Assembly: GCA_030146605.1 (NCBI GenBank)
Contig: JASLBO010000286.1
Coordinates: 1 to 10,641 of the forward strand
Direction: 5' to 3'
DNA length: 10,641 nt
Source: Sphingomonas sp.
Lineage (GTDB): Bacteria; Pseudomonadota; Alphaproteobacteria; Sphingomonadales; Sphingomonadaceae
Shown in pieces: positions 1 through 8,059 of this stretch. A program made the position numbers and the translations under genes. Positions within the stretch are counted from its first letter, which is position 1, and every line of letters begins with the position of its first letter. Below the pieces are notes generated by a model. The model ran no database searches, was not told the origin of the DNA, and saw only the letters and a list, made by a program, of their open reading frames with translations.

Positions 1-955
1 CGAAAAGCGGACGTTCAGGTCGGGCGGGCTGTTCACCAATCTCGACGACAATACCGACAAGACCAGTTCGCAGGGCTTTTCGCCGCGCGCCTTGCTGAGC
101 TTCGAGGCGAGCGATGCCGTCACCCTCAACGCGCAGGTCTCGAAGGGCTTCCGTCTCGGGGGCGTGAACGATCCGCTCAACCTGCCTTTGTGCGGCCCGA
201 CCGACGCATCGGTGTTCGGCAACCGCCCACGCTATGACGACGAAGCGCTGTGGAACTATTAAGCCGGGTTCAAGGCGTTCAGCGGGCCGTTCCGGGTGAG
301 TGCGGCGGCGTTCTACACCGACATCAAGAATCTACAGGTCACGGCCGATGCCGGCTCGTGCTCGTCGCGCGTCGTGTTCAACGTGCCCAAGGCGCATACG
401 ATGGGCGTCGAGCTCGAACTCGAGGCGACGCCGGTCACCGGCCTCGATCTCTCGATATCGGGAAGCTATGTCGAGGCGCAGTTCGATGCCACGATCGCGC
501 TCCCGGGGGGCGCCGTGATCGAGGGGATCCGCGACGGCAACCGTCTGCCCTCGGTGCCGAAGTTCCAGATGTCGGCGAGCGCCAGCTACAGCTTCGCCGT
601 CGGCGCGGGCAGCGAAGCCTATCTCTCGGCATCGTTCCAGCATGTCGGCAGCCGCTTCACCCAGCCCGGCGACCAGGAGAATAATCCGCGCCGCTTCGTC
701 CACAACCTGCCGTTTGGCGGCGCGCCCGCCGGCGCCTCGACGATCGTCGACCTCGAATTGCCCGCTTATCAGCTGGTAAATCTCAGCGCCGGGGTGGATT
801 TCGAGCACGGGCTTGGCGTGTCGGTCTACGCCAACAACTTGCTCGACACGAACGCATTGCTGTCGTTCGATCGCGAGCGCGGCGGCCGTGCCCGTCTGGG
901 CTTCGCGACAAACCAGCCGCGCACGATCGGCCTGACGGTCCGCAAGAGTTTTTGA
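1..955 (+). pseudogene. TonB-dependent receptor, 3' part, interrupted by an in-frame stop
   Basis: Frame 2 reads as the C-terminal beta-barrel of a TonB-dependent outer-membrane receptor, a class that imports siderophores, vitamins or glycans using TonB/ExbBD energy. Visible marks are the barrel segment SKGFRLGGVNDPLN, NRPRYDDEALWNY, FYTDIKNLQVTADAGSCSS, KAHTMGVELELEA, SVPKFQMSASASYSF, the typical late-barrel VYANNLLD, and a terminal aromatic residue (VRKSF, then TGA at 953-955), which is the usual outer-membrane insertion signal. At 260-262 the frame has TAA exactly where the family normally has Glu (NY-E-xGxK), so a single G-to-T change (GAA to TAA) explains it. The frame is open and homologous on both sides, with no frameshift. 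The 5' part lies outside the window. The remaining piece from GTG 296 has no ribosome site and could not make a complete barrel, so I call this a pseudogene. A sequencing error is the main alternative. The substrate is unknown. Confidence 0.8.
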
Positions 956-1002
956 AGGCCGCTCATCTGCGCAAAGGAGCGGTGGCTGGCGGATATCGTG
1001 GG

Positions 1003-1040
1003 ATATGGGTCCCCGCCTTCGCAGGGGTGACGACGGATGG
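1003..1040 (+). repeat. Dispersed intergenic palindromic repeat (WVPAFAG type)
   Basis: The stretch contains a hairpin, CCCCGC (1011-1016), loop CTTC, then GC and GGGG (1021-1027) with one bulged A, followed by TGACGAC. On the plus strand it translates as WVPAFAGVTT and in another frame as GPRLRRGDD. These peptides are familiar from spurious small ORFs made by a repeat scattered between genes in many alpha- and gammaproteobacterial genomes. It sits between two convergent transcription units, a typical place for REP-like elements. Only one copy is in the window, so repetition itself is inferred from recognition and not seen. The exact ends are approximate. Confidence 0.6.
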
Positions 1041-1066
1041 GGATGGTTGGCCGACCTTCGATCCCC
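1039..1066 (-). terminator. Candidate stem-loop at the 3' end of the injection-system operon
   Basis: An inverted repeat, GGGGAT (1039-1044) and ATCCCC (1061-1066), encloses a second short stem, GGT (1045-1047) with ACC (1054-1056), and a 4-nt bulge. In minus-strand transcripts it begins three bases after the TGA of the ATPase gene, where an operon terminator or a 3'-stabilising hairpin would be expected. No T-run follows it, so a classical intrinsic terminator is not shown. It may act with the adjacent repeat hairpin. Confidence 0.35.
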
Positions 1067-1069
1067 GCT

Positions 1070-2413
1070 TCAGGCGGAGCGCCCTTCCTTGGCATATTCG
1101 CGCCGGATCGCATGGAGCAGGTGCGCGCGGCCGATCGGGCGACCGCCCTCCGCCAGCGAGGCCAGCGCGGCGAAGCGCACGGCATTGACGATCGCACCGC
1201 CGGTCAATCCGTGCTCGCGGGAGAGCGCGTCGAGATCGACGTCTTCGGCGAGCTGCGCCATCTCGGGCAGGCTTTTGCGCCAGAGCTCGCGCCGCTCCTC
1301 CGCACGCGGCAGCGGAAAGTGGATGATCGATTCGAAGCGGCGGGCAAATGCCTCATCGATATTCTCGCGATAGTTCGACGCGAGGATCGCGATCCCGTCG
1401 AACGTCTCGATGCGCTGCAGCAGGAATGCCACCTCCTGATTCGCGTAGCGATCATGTGCATCCTTGGTTTCGCTGCGCTTGCCGAACAGCGCGTCGGCCT
1501 CGTCGAAGAACAGGATCCACCCGCGCGACTGCGCCTGATCGAACACCCGCGCGAGGTTCTTCTCGGTCTCGCCGATATATTTGGACACGACCAGCGCGAG
1601 ATCGATCCTGTAGACCGGCCGGCCGGTGGACACCCCCAGCAGCGCCGCCGTCATCGTCTTGCCGGTGCCGGGAGGACCGTAGAACAGGCTTCGATAGCCC
1701 GGCCGGAGCACGCGATGCATGCCCCAGTCGTGCATCAGCGTCGGGCCGTGCTCGATCCACGCCGCGATCTCGCCGATCTGCGCCCGCGTGCCGGGATGCA
1801 GCACGAGATCGGACCAGTCGAGCGCGGTCTCGATCCGCTGCGCCGGAAAGCTCACGCCGAGTGCGGGCCCCGGGGCGTCGACCAGCGCCATCCGGGCCAG
1901 CGCCTCGCGGCCAAGCCGCAAGGGGCTTCGCATCGGTTCCTCGCCGGGCCCTATGTGGAGAATCTCGGCGCGGGCCAGCATGCCCTCCTCGGCGAGCAGA
2001 TCGGTGACGGCGAGCCGCGTATCGAGGCAGTCGCCGCCAAGTAGGAAAGCGAGCGTCTCGCCCGTCGGCGCGAAGTCGCCGTCCGTTCCGGTGCGGACGC
2101 CGCCGAATTCGGTGAAACGTCGGTCGAAGGTGCTGTTGCGCGTATGGAAAAGATCCAGCAGCCGCGGGCGCAACGCATGGACCAGGACGAGCACGAGCGC
2201 CGTACGCGCGGGCAGATCCGGCGCGAGCTCCCGGAGGAAGCGCGCATAGGGGCTGTCCGAGGCGCCGTGATCGGGGGGCGGCGGCAGATCCGCCGGGGCC
2301 GCGCCTTCGAGCTGGAAATAGAGCTGGAAGCGCGTGTCGAGAAGCCGCGCGAACCACTCGAATTCGCGTTCGAGATCGCGCGTGCTCGCCCGTCGCGCCG
2401 CATTGCTCACCAT
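1070..2413 (-). CDS. AAA+ ATPase of a contractile injection system (Afp15-like)
   Basis: This 447-aa cytoplasmic protein has one AAA+ module in its C-terminal half: Walker A GPPGTGKT (246-253), pore-side segment SKYIGETEKN (277-286), Walker B ILFFDEADALF (300-310), sensor-1 Asn at 347 (ILASN), arginine-finger pair ARRF (357-360) and a sensor-2-like GLTGGAIVNAVRFA (402-415). The N-terminal ~235 residues form a helical domain seen in this family. ATPases of this type occur at the end of eCIS loci next to the tape-measure gene. They are thought to help particle assembly, but their exact role is not settled. ATG at 2413 is chosen because GAGAGGA lies 10 nt upstream; it overlaps the tape-measure stop by 7 nt. 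GTG 2410 (4-nt GTGA overlap) is the alternative. An in-frame start at 2467 would overlap the previous gene by 61 nt and is unlikely. All catalytic motifs look intact. It is not ClpV, which carries two AAA modules. Confidence 0.9.
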   Translation of the reverse strand: MVSNAARRASTRDLEREFEWFARLLDTRFQLYFQLEGAAPADLPPPPDHGASDSPYARFLRELAPDLPARTALVLVLVHALRPRLLDLFHTRNSTFDRRFTEFGGVRTGTDGDFAPTGETLAFLLGGDCLDTRLAVTDLLAEEGMLARAEILHIGPGEEPMRSPLRLGREALARMALVDAPGPALGVSFPAQRIETALDWSDLVLHPGTRAQIGEIAAWIEHGPTLMHDWGMHRVLRPGYRSLFYGPPGTGKTMTAALLGVSTGRPVYRIDLALVVSKYIGETEKNLARVFDQAQSRGWILFFDEADALFGKRSETKDAHDRYANQEVAFLLQRIETFDGIAILASNYRENIDEAFARRFESIIHFPLPRAEERRELWRKSLPEMAQLAEDVDLDALSREHGLTGGAIVNAVRFAALASLAEGGRPIGRAHLLHAIRREYAKEGRSA

Positions 2414-4137
2414 TCGACGCGTATCCTCTCGGGCTGCCACGGCAATTCCAGCCACTGAATGGGCCATGGCAGGCGCTCGAGCAACACGTCCCAGCTACGC
2501 CGCTCGATGCGGAGCAGCCATGCGCCGTGCTCCACCGTGAGCAGGCCGGGCCGGTTCAGCCAGGCGCTGCGTAAGCCGGGGACCGTCATTCGGCCGAGCA
2601 TGGGCAGTTCGGCGAGCACCGCGGCGAGCAGCGCATCGGCCGACGCGGCCTCGACATCGTCGAGCAGGGCGGCGGGCAGGGTATCGATCGGCATTCCGCA
2701 CAGGAGCTTCGCCAGTGCAAGGCGCGATTCGGGCGGGTCCCGGTCGGCGGTTGCCAGATAGTCGATCAGCATTACGGCGCGGTGTCGTGCCGCCGGGCCC
2801 ACGAAACGGCGTTCGGAATCGACCAGCCCCGCGGCCGCGAAATAGTCGGGCAGGAACGGCGCGAGCAGGATTATCCCGGCAGCCTCGATGAAAAGCGTGT
2901 CATGCGCGCTTGCCAGGTTCGGCGGGATGCGCCGTTCCGCGCGTGCTCCGTCCCCGGGCGCGGGGTATGCGGCGGGGTCGGCCGGGCCGCGGCGCAACGG
3001 CGCGCCTTTCCCGGACGCGTAAGAGGACTCCGCAGGATCGCGTGCTGCGTGTTCGCCGGGATCGGGCAGCGCGTCGCCCGGTTCCCGGCCGGGGACCGTC
3101 GCGATGGCATCCCCGGGGCGGGGACAGGAATGCTCCGCCACGACGGGATCGACGGCGAATTGGGCCGTGCCTTCCGCCGGTGCGGCGCGGGGCAGCGCCT
3201 CGTCCCGGGGATCGGATCGGGAGCCAGGATCGGGCATAGCCCTCTCGTCATCGGCCACCCGCATTTCCTCCGCCGCATCACCCGGGTCGCGAGCGGCTTC
3301 GGGCGGTATCCGCGCCTCGGCCGGGCGAAAGATCCGCGGCGATTGCTCCACCTCGGCCGAGCGCGTGCCCGTATCCGCGGGGGAAGCTGCGGCGCGTTGC
3401 GGCGCTTCACGGCGTCTGCCGTCCGCCCTCGCCAGTCGGGCGCGCACCTCGTCGCCCAGTGCGCCGGCGTCAGTGGGCGGTGCCTCCTGAGCGGCGACAA
3501 CCAGGATGGTGCTCCAGACGCGCAGTGCAGCGGCGGCAGGAGTCGCATCGCGCGCCTCCGCCACCAGCGTGACGGCAAGCAAGTCGAGGTCATCTGCCGG
3601 AAGGTTGGCCATGCATGCGGCAAGGCGCGGCGGTAACGATGCCGGCAATGCCCGGACGAGGCGCGCGGCCGGGTCGGTCGCGCGGAGCAGATATCGCAGT
3701 GCCGCGGTCACCGACGGGCGATCTCCGGAAGCCGCAGCAACGATGAGCGTCTCGGCTGCCTCGGCGAGCGCTGCGTGGCCGGTGGCCCACCACGGCAGGA
3801 CGCCGCTCTGTAGAAACGCGGCGATCAGGTCGATAGCGTCTTCTACAGGACCGATGGCATCGACCCGAGCAAGTTCCGCCGGCAGCGCACGGGCGAGCGC
3901 CGCATCGAGATTGGCGGCGATGCTTGTCTCGAAATCGGCGGGATCGCACGGGTCGAGCGTGAGCACGAGGCGTTCGATACGCCGGCGACGTCCGTCGTCC
4001 ATGGCATCGAAGCGCCGCGCAAGCGTGGCGGCGAGCATGGGTGCCGCCGCCGATGCCCGGTCGGCAAGGGCTTGGGCGACGTCGCGATCCCGCGCCACGA
4101 TCTCGATGATCTGGCGGCCGACGCGATGCTCAGCCAC
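2407..4137 (-). CDS. Contractile injection system tape-measure protein (Afp14-like, CIS_TMP)
   Basis: This 576-aa protein should set tube and sheath length during assembly. The N-terminal domain shows the family pattern: GRQIIEI (7-13), a helical stretch, RIERLVLTLDPCDPADFE (53-70; the family has RIDRLELDLG..DP..FE) and LQSGVLPWWA (109-118), matching the usual L..G.LPWWA. The C-terminal domain is also diagnostic: GIILLAPFLPDYF (421-433), RHRAVMLIDYLAT (451-463), LAKLLCGMP (475-483), LRIERRSWDVLLERLPW (542-558), and a final VEW. Between them, about residues 235-410, lies a low-complexity Pro/Ala/Asp/Glu/Arg-rich segment with no visible fold, probably a flexible linker. The start is GTG, 2 nt after the TGA of the preceding gene. 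No clear ribosome site is seen, so translation is probably coupled to the upstream gene. The stop overlaps the ATPase start. Confidence 0.9.
   Translation of the reverse strand: MAEHRVGRQIIEIVARDRDVAQALADRASAAAPMLAATLARRFDAMDDGRRRRIERLVLTLDPCDPADFETSIAANLDAALARALPAELARVDAIGPVEDAIDLIAAFLQSGVLPWWATGHAALAEAAETLIVAAASGDRPSVTAALRYLLRATDPAARLVRALPASLPPRLAACMANLPADDLDLLAVTLVAEARDATPAAAALRVWSTILVVAAQEAPPTDAGALGDEVRARLARADGRRREAPQRAAASPADTGTRSAEVEQSPRIFRPAEARIPPEAARDPGDAAEEMRVADDERAMPDPGSRSDPRDEALPRAAPAEGTAQFAVDPVVAEHSCPRPGDAIATVPGREPGDALPDPGEHAARDPAESSYASGKGAPLRRGPADPAAYPAPGDGARAERRIPPNLASAHDTLFIEAAGIILLAPFLPDYFAAAGLVDSERRFVGPAARHRAVMLIDYLATADRDPPESRLALAKLLCGMPIDTLPAALLDDVEAASADALLAAVLAELPMLGRMTVPGLRSAWLNRPGLLTVEHGAWLLRIERRSWDVLLERLPWPIQWLELPWQPERIRVEW
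2424..2430 (-). promoter_or_regulatory. Ribosome binding site for the AAA+ ATPase gene
   Basis: GAGAGGA on the minus strand lies 10 nt before ATG 2413, inside the 3' end of the tape-measure gene. It supports ATG 2413 over both the upstream in-frame start at 2467 and GTG 2410. Confidence 0.5.
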
Positions 4138-4139
4138 CG

Positions 4140-6020
4140 TCAGCTGCCGGGCAGCGGCACGGCGACGCGGCGCTCGATCGAGACGCCGTCAGCCGGCGGA
4201 TCGAGCAGCAGCAACTCGAGAGTCGCGTCGGCGCGTAGCGGCCCGGTCGTCAGCACGAGCGGCCCGTCCGATCCCGCCACCGGATCGCCGAACGGGGCAT
4301 CGTCGACGACAAGAACGTGCCGGACATTGGCGTCTGCGCTGGCGAGGGTGACCTTTGCCGTCCGGGGCGCCGGTGCGGACGGCTCGACCGTCTCCACTGG
4401 CTCGGCTGGTTCGGCCGGCGTCGCCGAAATCTCCGGCTGCACCGGCGTCTCGGCGCGGGGGGCGACCGCCCGGCTGGCGCGCGCCGGCGCGGGGGGCGTT
4501 ACCGGGTCGAACTCGATCGCGATATCCGGTGGAGCAGACACGGCGATTTTCGCGGCGAGCGCCTGTACCAGTCCCGTCATCGCACGGCGCGCGGCCACAT
4601 CGAGCATGACGGGCAGCTTGCGCGCTGTCACGTCCAGCCTCGGTACCGGCGGCGGCGCGGCGTTCGTTGAATCGGCTGCAATCACGAAATCGATGCCGAC
4701 CGCGAGCAGGTCGAGGCCCTTGTTGCGGCTTTGGTCGGCGACAGCGCGCTGGTGCATGTAGAGTTCGCCCAGAACCTTGCCGCCCGCCGAGATCGTGTAG
4801 AACACGCCGGGCTCGCCGCCGAAAGCGCGCAGCCGGATGAGCTTGCCGTCGGCAATGCTCGCCTCGATCCGCAAATCGGGACTGGGCGATGGGCGGACGA
4901 GCGCAACCGCGGCCAAAGCCAGCGGGACGACGGAAACGAAACCGGCCTCGCCGGTGCCGTGCTGCTTGGTCGCCGCCACCACTGCGATCGTATCGCGCGC
5001 GAGCGGCGGCATCGGCAGCGCCAGGTCGGCGCCGGTCCCCTCCTTCGGTTCGCCCGTGGGCGTGTAGCCCGGCAGCGGTTCGAACAGCGTCGGCAGCGTC
5101 GGCGGCCGCACGCGCACGGTTCCTGCGTCGGTGGCGACGCTGAGCGCCGCGGGCCCAGGGGGTTCGGCGCGATCGAAATCGGCATCGGCGATCGCAGCGA
5201 GGTGGAGCGCATAACGGACTCCCGACTGCGCGCCGCCGACGGTCAGCGTGGGCGCCCCCTGATAATCGCCGACGGCCGGCGCAACGGCGACCGGCCGCTC
5301 GCGATCCGCGCGCACATGGATCGGGAGTGCTGCCGTGAGCAGCGATACCTGCGTTTCCCGCCGCCCGGGGAACGTCTTGACCAGCCGGACACGCACGATG
5401 CCGTCCTCCGTGAGCGCCCGGCTGCGCAGCGCGATCGGGCCGCCGGTGCCGCGCACATCCGCCCCGTCCGTCAGCGCAACGTCCGTCTCCAGTGCGGCGA
5501 GATCATTGTCTCCCGCGCTATCCCCGGGCGGCCGGGCGACGAGACGATAGGCCACCGCTTCCTGGCTGTGGGGGAGCATGACGGTTACGCTTGCGCCGAA
5601 ATCGATGAGCACCGGCGATGTCTCGAAGCCTGCGACCACCGCCGGGATCGAGCTGTCGAGCCCGATCGCGACCGGCGCGCTCCCGAGCAGCAGCGCGGCG
5701 CGGCCGGAAGCTCTCGCCGCTTCGACGGTGAAAGTGACCGGCTCGTTGATTTTGGGCACCTCGAGGCGGAGCGTGCCGCCGTCGCCGGTGCCGTTGACCG
5801 CCAGGGCCGGGGCCAGCGCCGCCCCCGCTTGTCCGCGCAGGCGATACTCGACTCCGGGCTCGGTATCTTCGATCGTGACGGTGGCTGCCCCGCCAAAGGG
5901 TACGATCGGCGGCGCGGCCGTCACCGGCAGATCGCGCAGCGGGAGCGCCTCGCCGATGCCGAGCAGATCGACGAGGACGTTGCGCGCGCCACGCATCCGG
6001 CGGTCGGCGGAGTTGCTCAT
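4140..6020 (-). CDS. Uncharacterised repeat-containing protein of the injection-system operon
   Basis: I do not recognise a named family for this 626-aa protein. It has about five degenerate copies of a beta-rich pattern, roughly V-x-V...(P)GVxYxL: VTIEDTEPGVEYRLR (48-62), VTVMLPHSQEAVAYRLV (145-161), LTVGGAQSGVRYALHL (259-274), IRLRAFGGEPGVFYTI (395-410) and VTLASADANVRHVLVV (556-571), 97-161 residues apart. This suggests a chain of Ig-like or similar sandwich domains. Residues about 505-555 are Pro/Ala/Glu-rich, like a linker. There is no signal peptide or membrane segment. ATG 6020 forms an ATGA overlap with the preceding baseplate gene and has GGGGA 6 nt upstream; an earlier in-frame start at 6080 would overlap that gene by 64 nt. 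Its place between baseplate and tape-measure genes argues for a structural part, for example a baseplate-peripheral or cage-like component. That is inference only. Confidence 0.75.
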   Translation of the reverse strand: MSNSADRRMRGARNVLVDLLGIGEALPLRDLPVTAAPPIVPFGGAATVTIEDTEPGVEYRLRGQAGAALAPALAVNGTGDGGTLRLEVPKINEPVTFTVEAARASGRAALLLGSAPVAIGLDSSIPAVVAGFETSPVLIDFGASVTVMLPHSQEAVAYRLVARPPGDSAGDNDLAALETDVALTDGADVRGTGGPIALRSRALTEDGIVRVRLVKTFPGRRETQVSLLTAALPIHVRADRERPVAVAPAVGDYQGAPTLTVGGAQSGVRYALHLAAIADADFDRAEPPGPAALSVATDAGTVRVRPPTLPTLFEPLPGYTPTGEPKEGTGADLALPMPPLARDTIAVVAATKQHGTGEAGFVSVVPLALAAVALVRPSPSPDLRIEASIADGKLIRLRAFGGEPGVFYTISAGGKVLGELYMHQRAVADQSRNKGLDLLAVGIDFVIAADSTNAAPPPVPRLDVTARKLPVMLDVAARRAMTGLVQALAAKIAVSAPPDIAIEFDPVTPPAPARASRAVAPRAETPVQPEISATPAEPAEPVETVEPSAPAPRTAKVTLASADANVRHVLVVDDAPFGDPVAGSDGPLVLTTGPLRADATLELLLLDPPADGVSIERRVAVPLPGS

Positions 6021-8059
6021 CCCGGGTCCCCGTCGAGGCCGAGCGCTTCCTGGCGTTGCGCGCGCAAGGTGGCGCGCCACCTTGCGTAGGCGAGGGCGAA
6101 GGCATCGAAATCGGCTGTCTCGAACCAGCGGATGTGTAGGGCGAGATGGGCGGGCGTTTCGGCCCGCGCCACCCGGGCGAGCGATTCCGCCGCCGGCCGC
6201 AGCGCGGCGTCGACCACCAGGCTCAGTTGCAGCGAATAGGGGTCGGGACCGGCCGCCGCGGCAAGCAGCACCTGCGCCTGGCCGTCATCTTCCGCGAAGG
6301 GACGCAGCAAGATATGCTCGACGAGCTGCAGTCGGGCACCCTCCGCCTCCGACAGCCCGAGCTTCAGACGAACCCGCTCGAGCAACGGTGGCTCGTCACT
6401 GGCATCGAGCAGGTTGAAACCGGTACCGCGCCCGGCGGACAGCCGCGGGAAGGCCGAAAGAAAGCGCGCGCGGCTGTCGAGCACGCGGCGCGCGGCCGGC
6501 AGGTCCGCGCCCTCGACAAGGCCCGGCGGAGGCAGCGCGATCGGCGCTTCCTCGCCGTAGCGGGCGAGGAGGTGCGCCAGCAGGCGATTGCGCCGTTCCA
6601 CACCCGCGGCGCTGGAGGGCGGCTCGACCAGCATCTGGAGTGACTCCGCCGTGAAGCCGTCGGCGTAAAGCGGCACCTCGCTTCCCGGTTCCGCAGGCGT
6701 GAAGATCGGCTCCGCGGGCTGCGTGAAATAGCTGGCGCTGTCGCCGCTGCCCAGCAACGCCCCCACGCCCGCGAGTTGCGCGAAATGATTGGCGAGCAAG
6801 GCATCGAGAAGGGCCAGATAGGCACGCAACTGTGCGACCTGAGCGCGCTGCGCGGCGCTCGCATAGCGATCGAGCGCACCCGGTGCGACGCCGTAGATGG
6901 CGGGAAGGTCGAGCCGTAACGGTCGATAGTCGCCGACGCGGCGGTCCCGCAGGACGGGCGCCGGGGACACCGCTGCCCTCGGGGCGTTGCGAGTGTCGAC
7001 ACGGCGTTCGGCGAACTGCGCAGCGAGATCGTCGCGGGTGGTGGAGTCGAGCGCGAAGCCGCCGCCGGACGCCAGCACGATGCGCGACGCATGGGGATCG
7101 AAGCGCGGTATGCGATCGGACGGTATCGGCAGCGACCAGCGGATCGGGCCGGAGAGATCGTCGCCCTCCGCACCGAGGCGCACCTGCCGTACCGCGCGGA
7201 CCCCCTCGACCCGATCCAGCGCCGCGATCACGTCAGAGAGTTGCAGCGCTACGCGGCGCGCGGGCGCCGGCGCGTCTTCGTCGAGCCGGCGGCCGGCGGT
7301 GGCGGGACCCTCGAAGATCGCTTCGGTGGCCCAGCCGCGCGCGTGCAACGTGGTGGCGTCCACCCAGGCCGGTCGGGGCGAGCAATAATCGGCGAGCGCG
7401 GCGTAGATTTCGAGCAACACGGCATCGCTACGGGCCGGATCGTCGATTTCCAGTTCTGCCGCGATGCCCACGGGAAGCGGCGCAAGTACTTCGATCGAGT
7501 CGAAATCCTCGCACAAGCCGCGGTGGCGGTGCACGCTTTGCGCTACCGCACGCGCAAGCTCGGAGGAGGCAATGTCCTCGCGCGACGACTTTTCGATCAG
7601 CACGCGATAGACCCCGGCCAGGCGCACGGGCTCCCCCGCGTCCATCGTCTCGCGGTCGCGGTCGCGGTCGAGTTCGCCGGCGCCGGGCACGTAGCGCAGA
7701 CGCAGGGTCGGGTGATCCGACGGCTCGATCCACGCGTTGCGAACCCCGGTGACCTCGAGCGCCACGCGACGCAAGTCGGCCGGGGTGACCGCGTCGCCGA
7801 CGAGCAATCGATCCGGCCCTTCGGACGGGACGGCACCAGCCATCAGCTCGGCGATCGGGTGTTCTGCGCGGTAGGCGAGGTCGCCCAGCGCATAGGCGAA
7901 CACCTCGAGCATGGTTATGCCGGGATCGTGGGCGTTGAAATCGGTCCAGCGTCCATCGCTCATGGCGCCGAGCAGGGTGCGACCTTCCGCAACCAGGCCG
8001 TCCCAGTCGAGCGCCGGAGGCGTCGTCCGCGCGCCGTCGATTGCGGCCGCGCGGATCAT
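6017..8059 (-). CDS. Baseplate protein, gp6/J-like, of a contractile injection system (Afp11/12-type)
   Basis: This 680-aa protein is a predicted wedge or baseplate component. Near the N-terminus WTDFNAHDPGITMLE (38-52) followed by YALGDLAYR (56-64) matches the hallmark of large baseplate proteins in eCIS and related tail loci (WTD.N.HDPG.T.LE..AY...DL.YR). Middle and C-terminal marks fit the same family: RRNRLLAHLLARYGE (489-503), LVEHILLRPF (579-588), DPYSLQLSLVV (606-616), AETPAHLALHIRWFE (633-647) and FALAYARW (654-661). No signal peptide or membrane helix is present. The ATG forms an ATGA overlap with the coiled-coil gene before it, and its own stop overlaps the next start in the same way. 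An in-frame hexamer repeat encodes DRDRDR (131-136). Which Afp gene it corresponds to cannot be decided by eye, because the partial gene at the right edge also belongs to the baseplate J/gp6 group. Confidence 0.85.
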   Translation of the reverse strand: MIRAAAIDGARTTPPALDWDGLVAEGRTLLGAMSDGRWTDFNAHDPGITMLEVFAYALGDLAYRAEHPIAELMAGAVPSEGPDRLLVGDAVTPADLRRVALEVTGVRNAWIEPSDHPTLRLRYVPGAGELDRDRDRETMDAGEPVRLAGVYRVLIEKSSREDIASSELARAVAQSVHRHRGLCEDFDSIEVLAPLPVGIAAELEIDDPARSDAVLLEIYAALADYCSPRPAWVDATTLHARGWATEAIFEGPATAGRRLDEDAPAPARRVALQLSDVIAALDRVEGVRAVRQVRLGAEGDDLSGPIRWSLPIPSDRIPRFDPHASRIVLASGGGFALDSTTRDDLAAQFAERRVDTRNAPRAAVSPAPVLRDRRVGDYRPLRLDLPAIYGVAPGALDRYASAAQRAQVAQLRAYLALLDALLANHFAQLAGVGALLGSGDSASYFTQPAEPIFTPAEPGSEVPLYADGFTAESLQMLVEPPSSAAGVERRNRLLAHLLARYGEEAPIALPPPGLVEGADLPAARRVLDSRARFLSAFPRLSAGRGTGFNLLDASDEPPLLERVRLKLGLSEAEGARLQLVEHILLRPFAEDDGQAQVLLAAAAGPDPYSLQLSLVVDAALRPAAESLARVARAETPAHLALHIRWFETADFDAFALAYARWRATLRAQRQEALGLDGDPG
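7652..7669 (-). repeat. Three-copy hexamer repeat inside the baseplate gene
   Basis: Three perfect copies of GCGGTC (plus strand) encode Asp-Arg three times (residues 131-136 of the 680-aa baseplate protein). Because the unit is 6 nt, a gain or loss of copies would keep the reading frame and only change the number of DR pairs in a surface-type segment. Confidence 0.7.

Noticed and set aside
296..955. A separate 219-aa gene starting at GTG 296
   Set aside because: It is the continuation of the receptor frame after the TAA at 260-262; no ribosome site precedes it and the piece starts in the middle of a barrel strand.
959..982. An intrinsic terminator for the receptor gene (CCGCTC/GAGCGG hairpin)
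   Set aside because: The 6-bp stem has a 12-nt loop and no T-run follows it; the only T-run (950-953) lies before the stem and is part of the last codons of the receptor gene.
826..1197. Small ORFs across the intergenic gap on both strands (for example 952-1188 plus, 826-1197 minus)
   Set aside because: Their peptides (WVPAFAGVTT, RRHPCEGGD) are the known false translations of a dispersed palindromic repeat, and they run into the ends of real genes.
1037..2044. A 335-codon plus-strand open frame opposite the ATPase gene
   Set aside because: The minus strand carries intact Walker A, Walker B and sensor motifs; the plus frame is a shadow.
4731..6089. A 452-codon plus-strand open frame opposite the repeat-containing protein
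   Set aside because: It is Arg/Gly/Asp-rich, has no domain or ribosome site, and mirrors the codon bias of the minus-strand gene, which fits the operon through overlaps at both ends.
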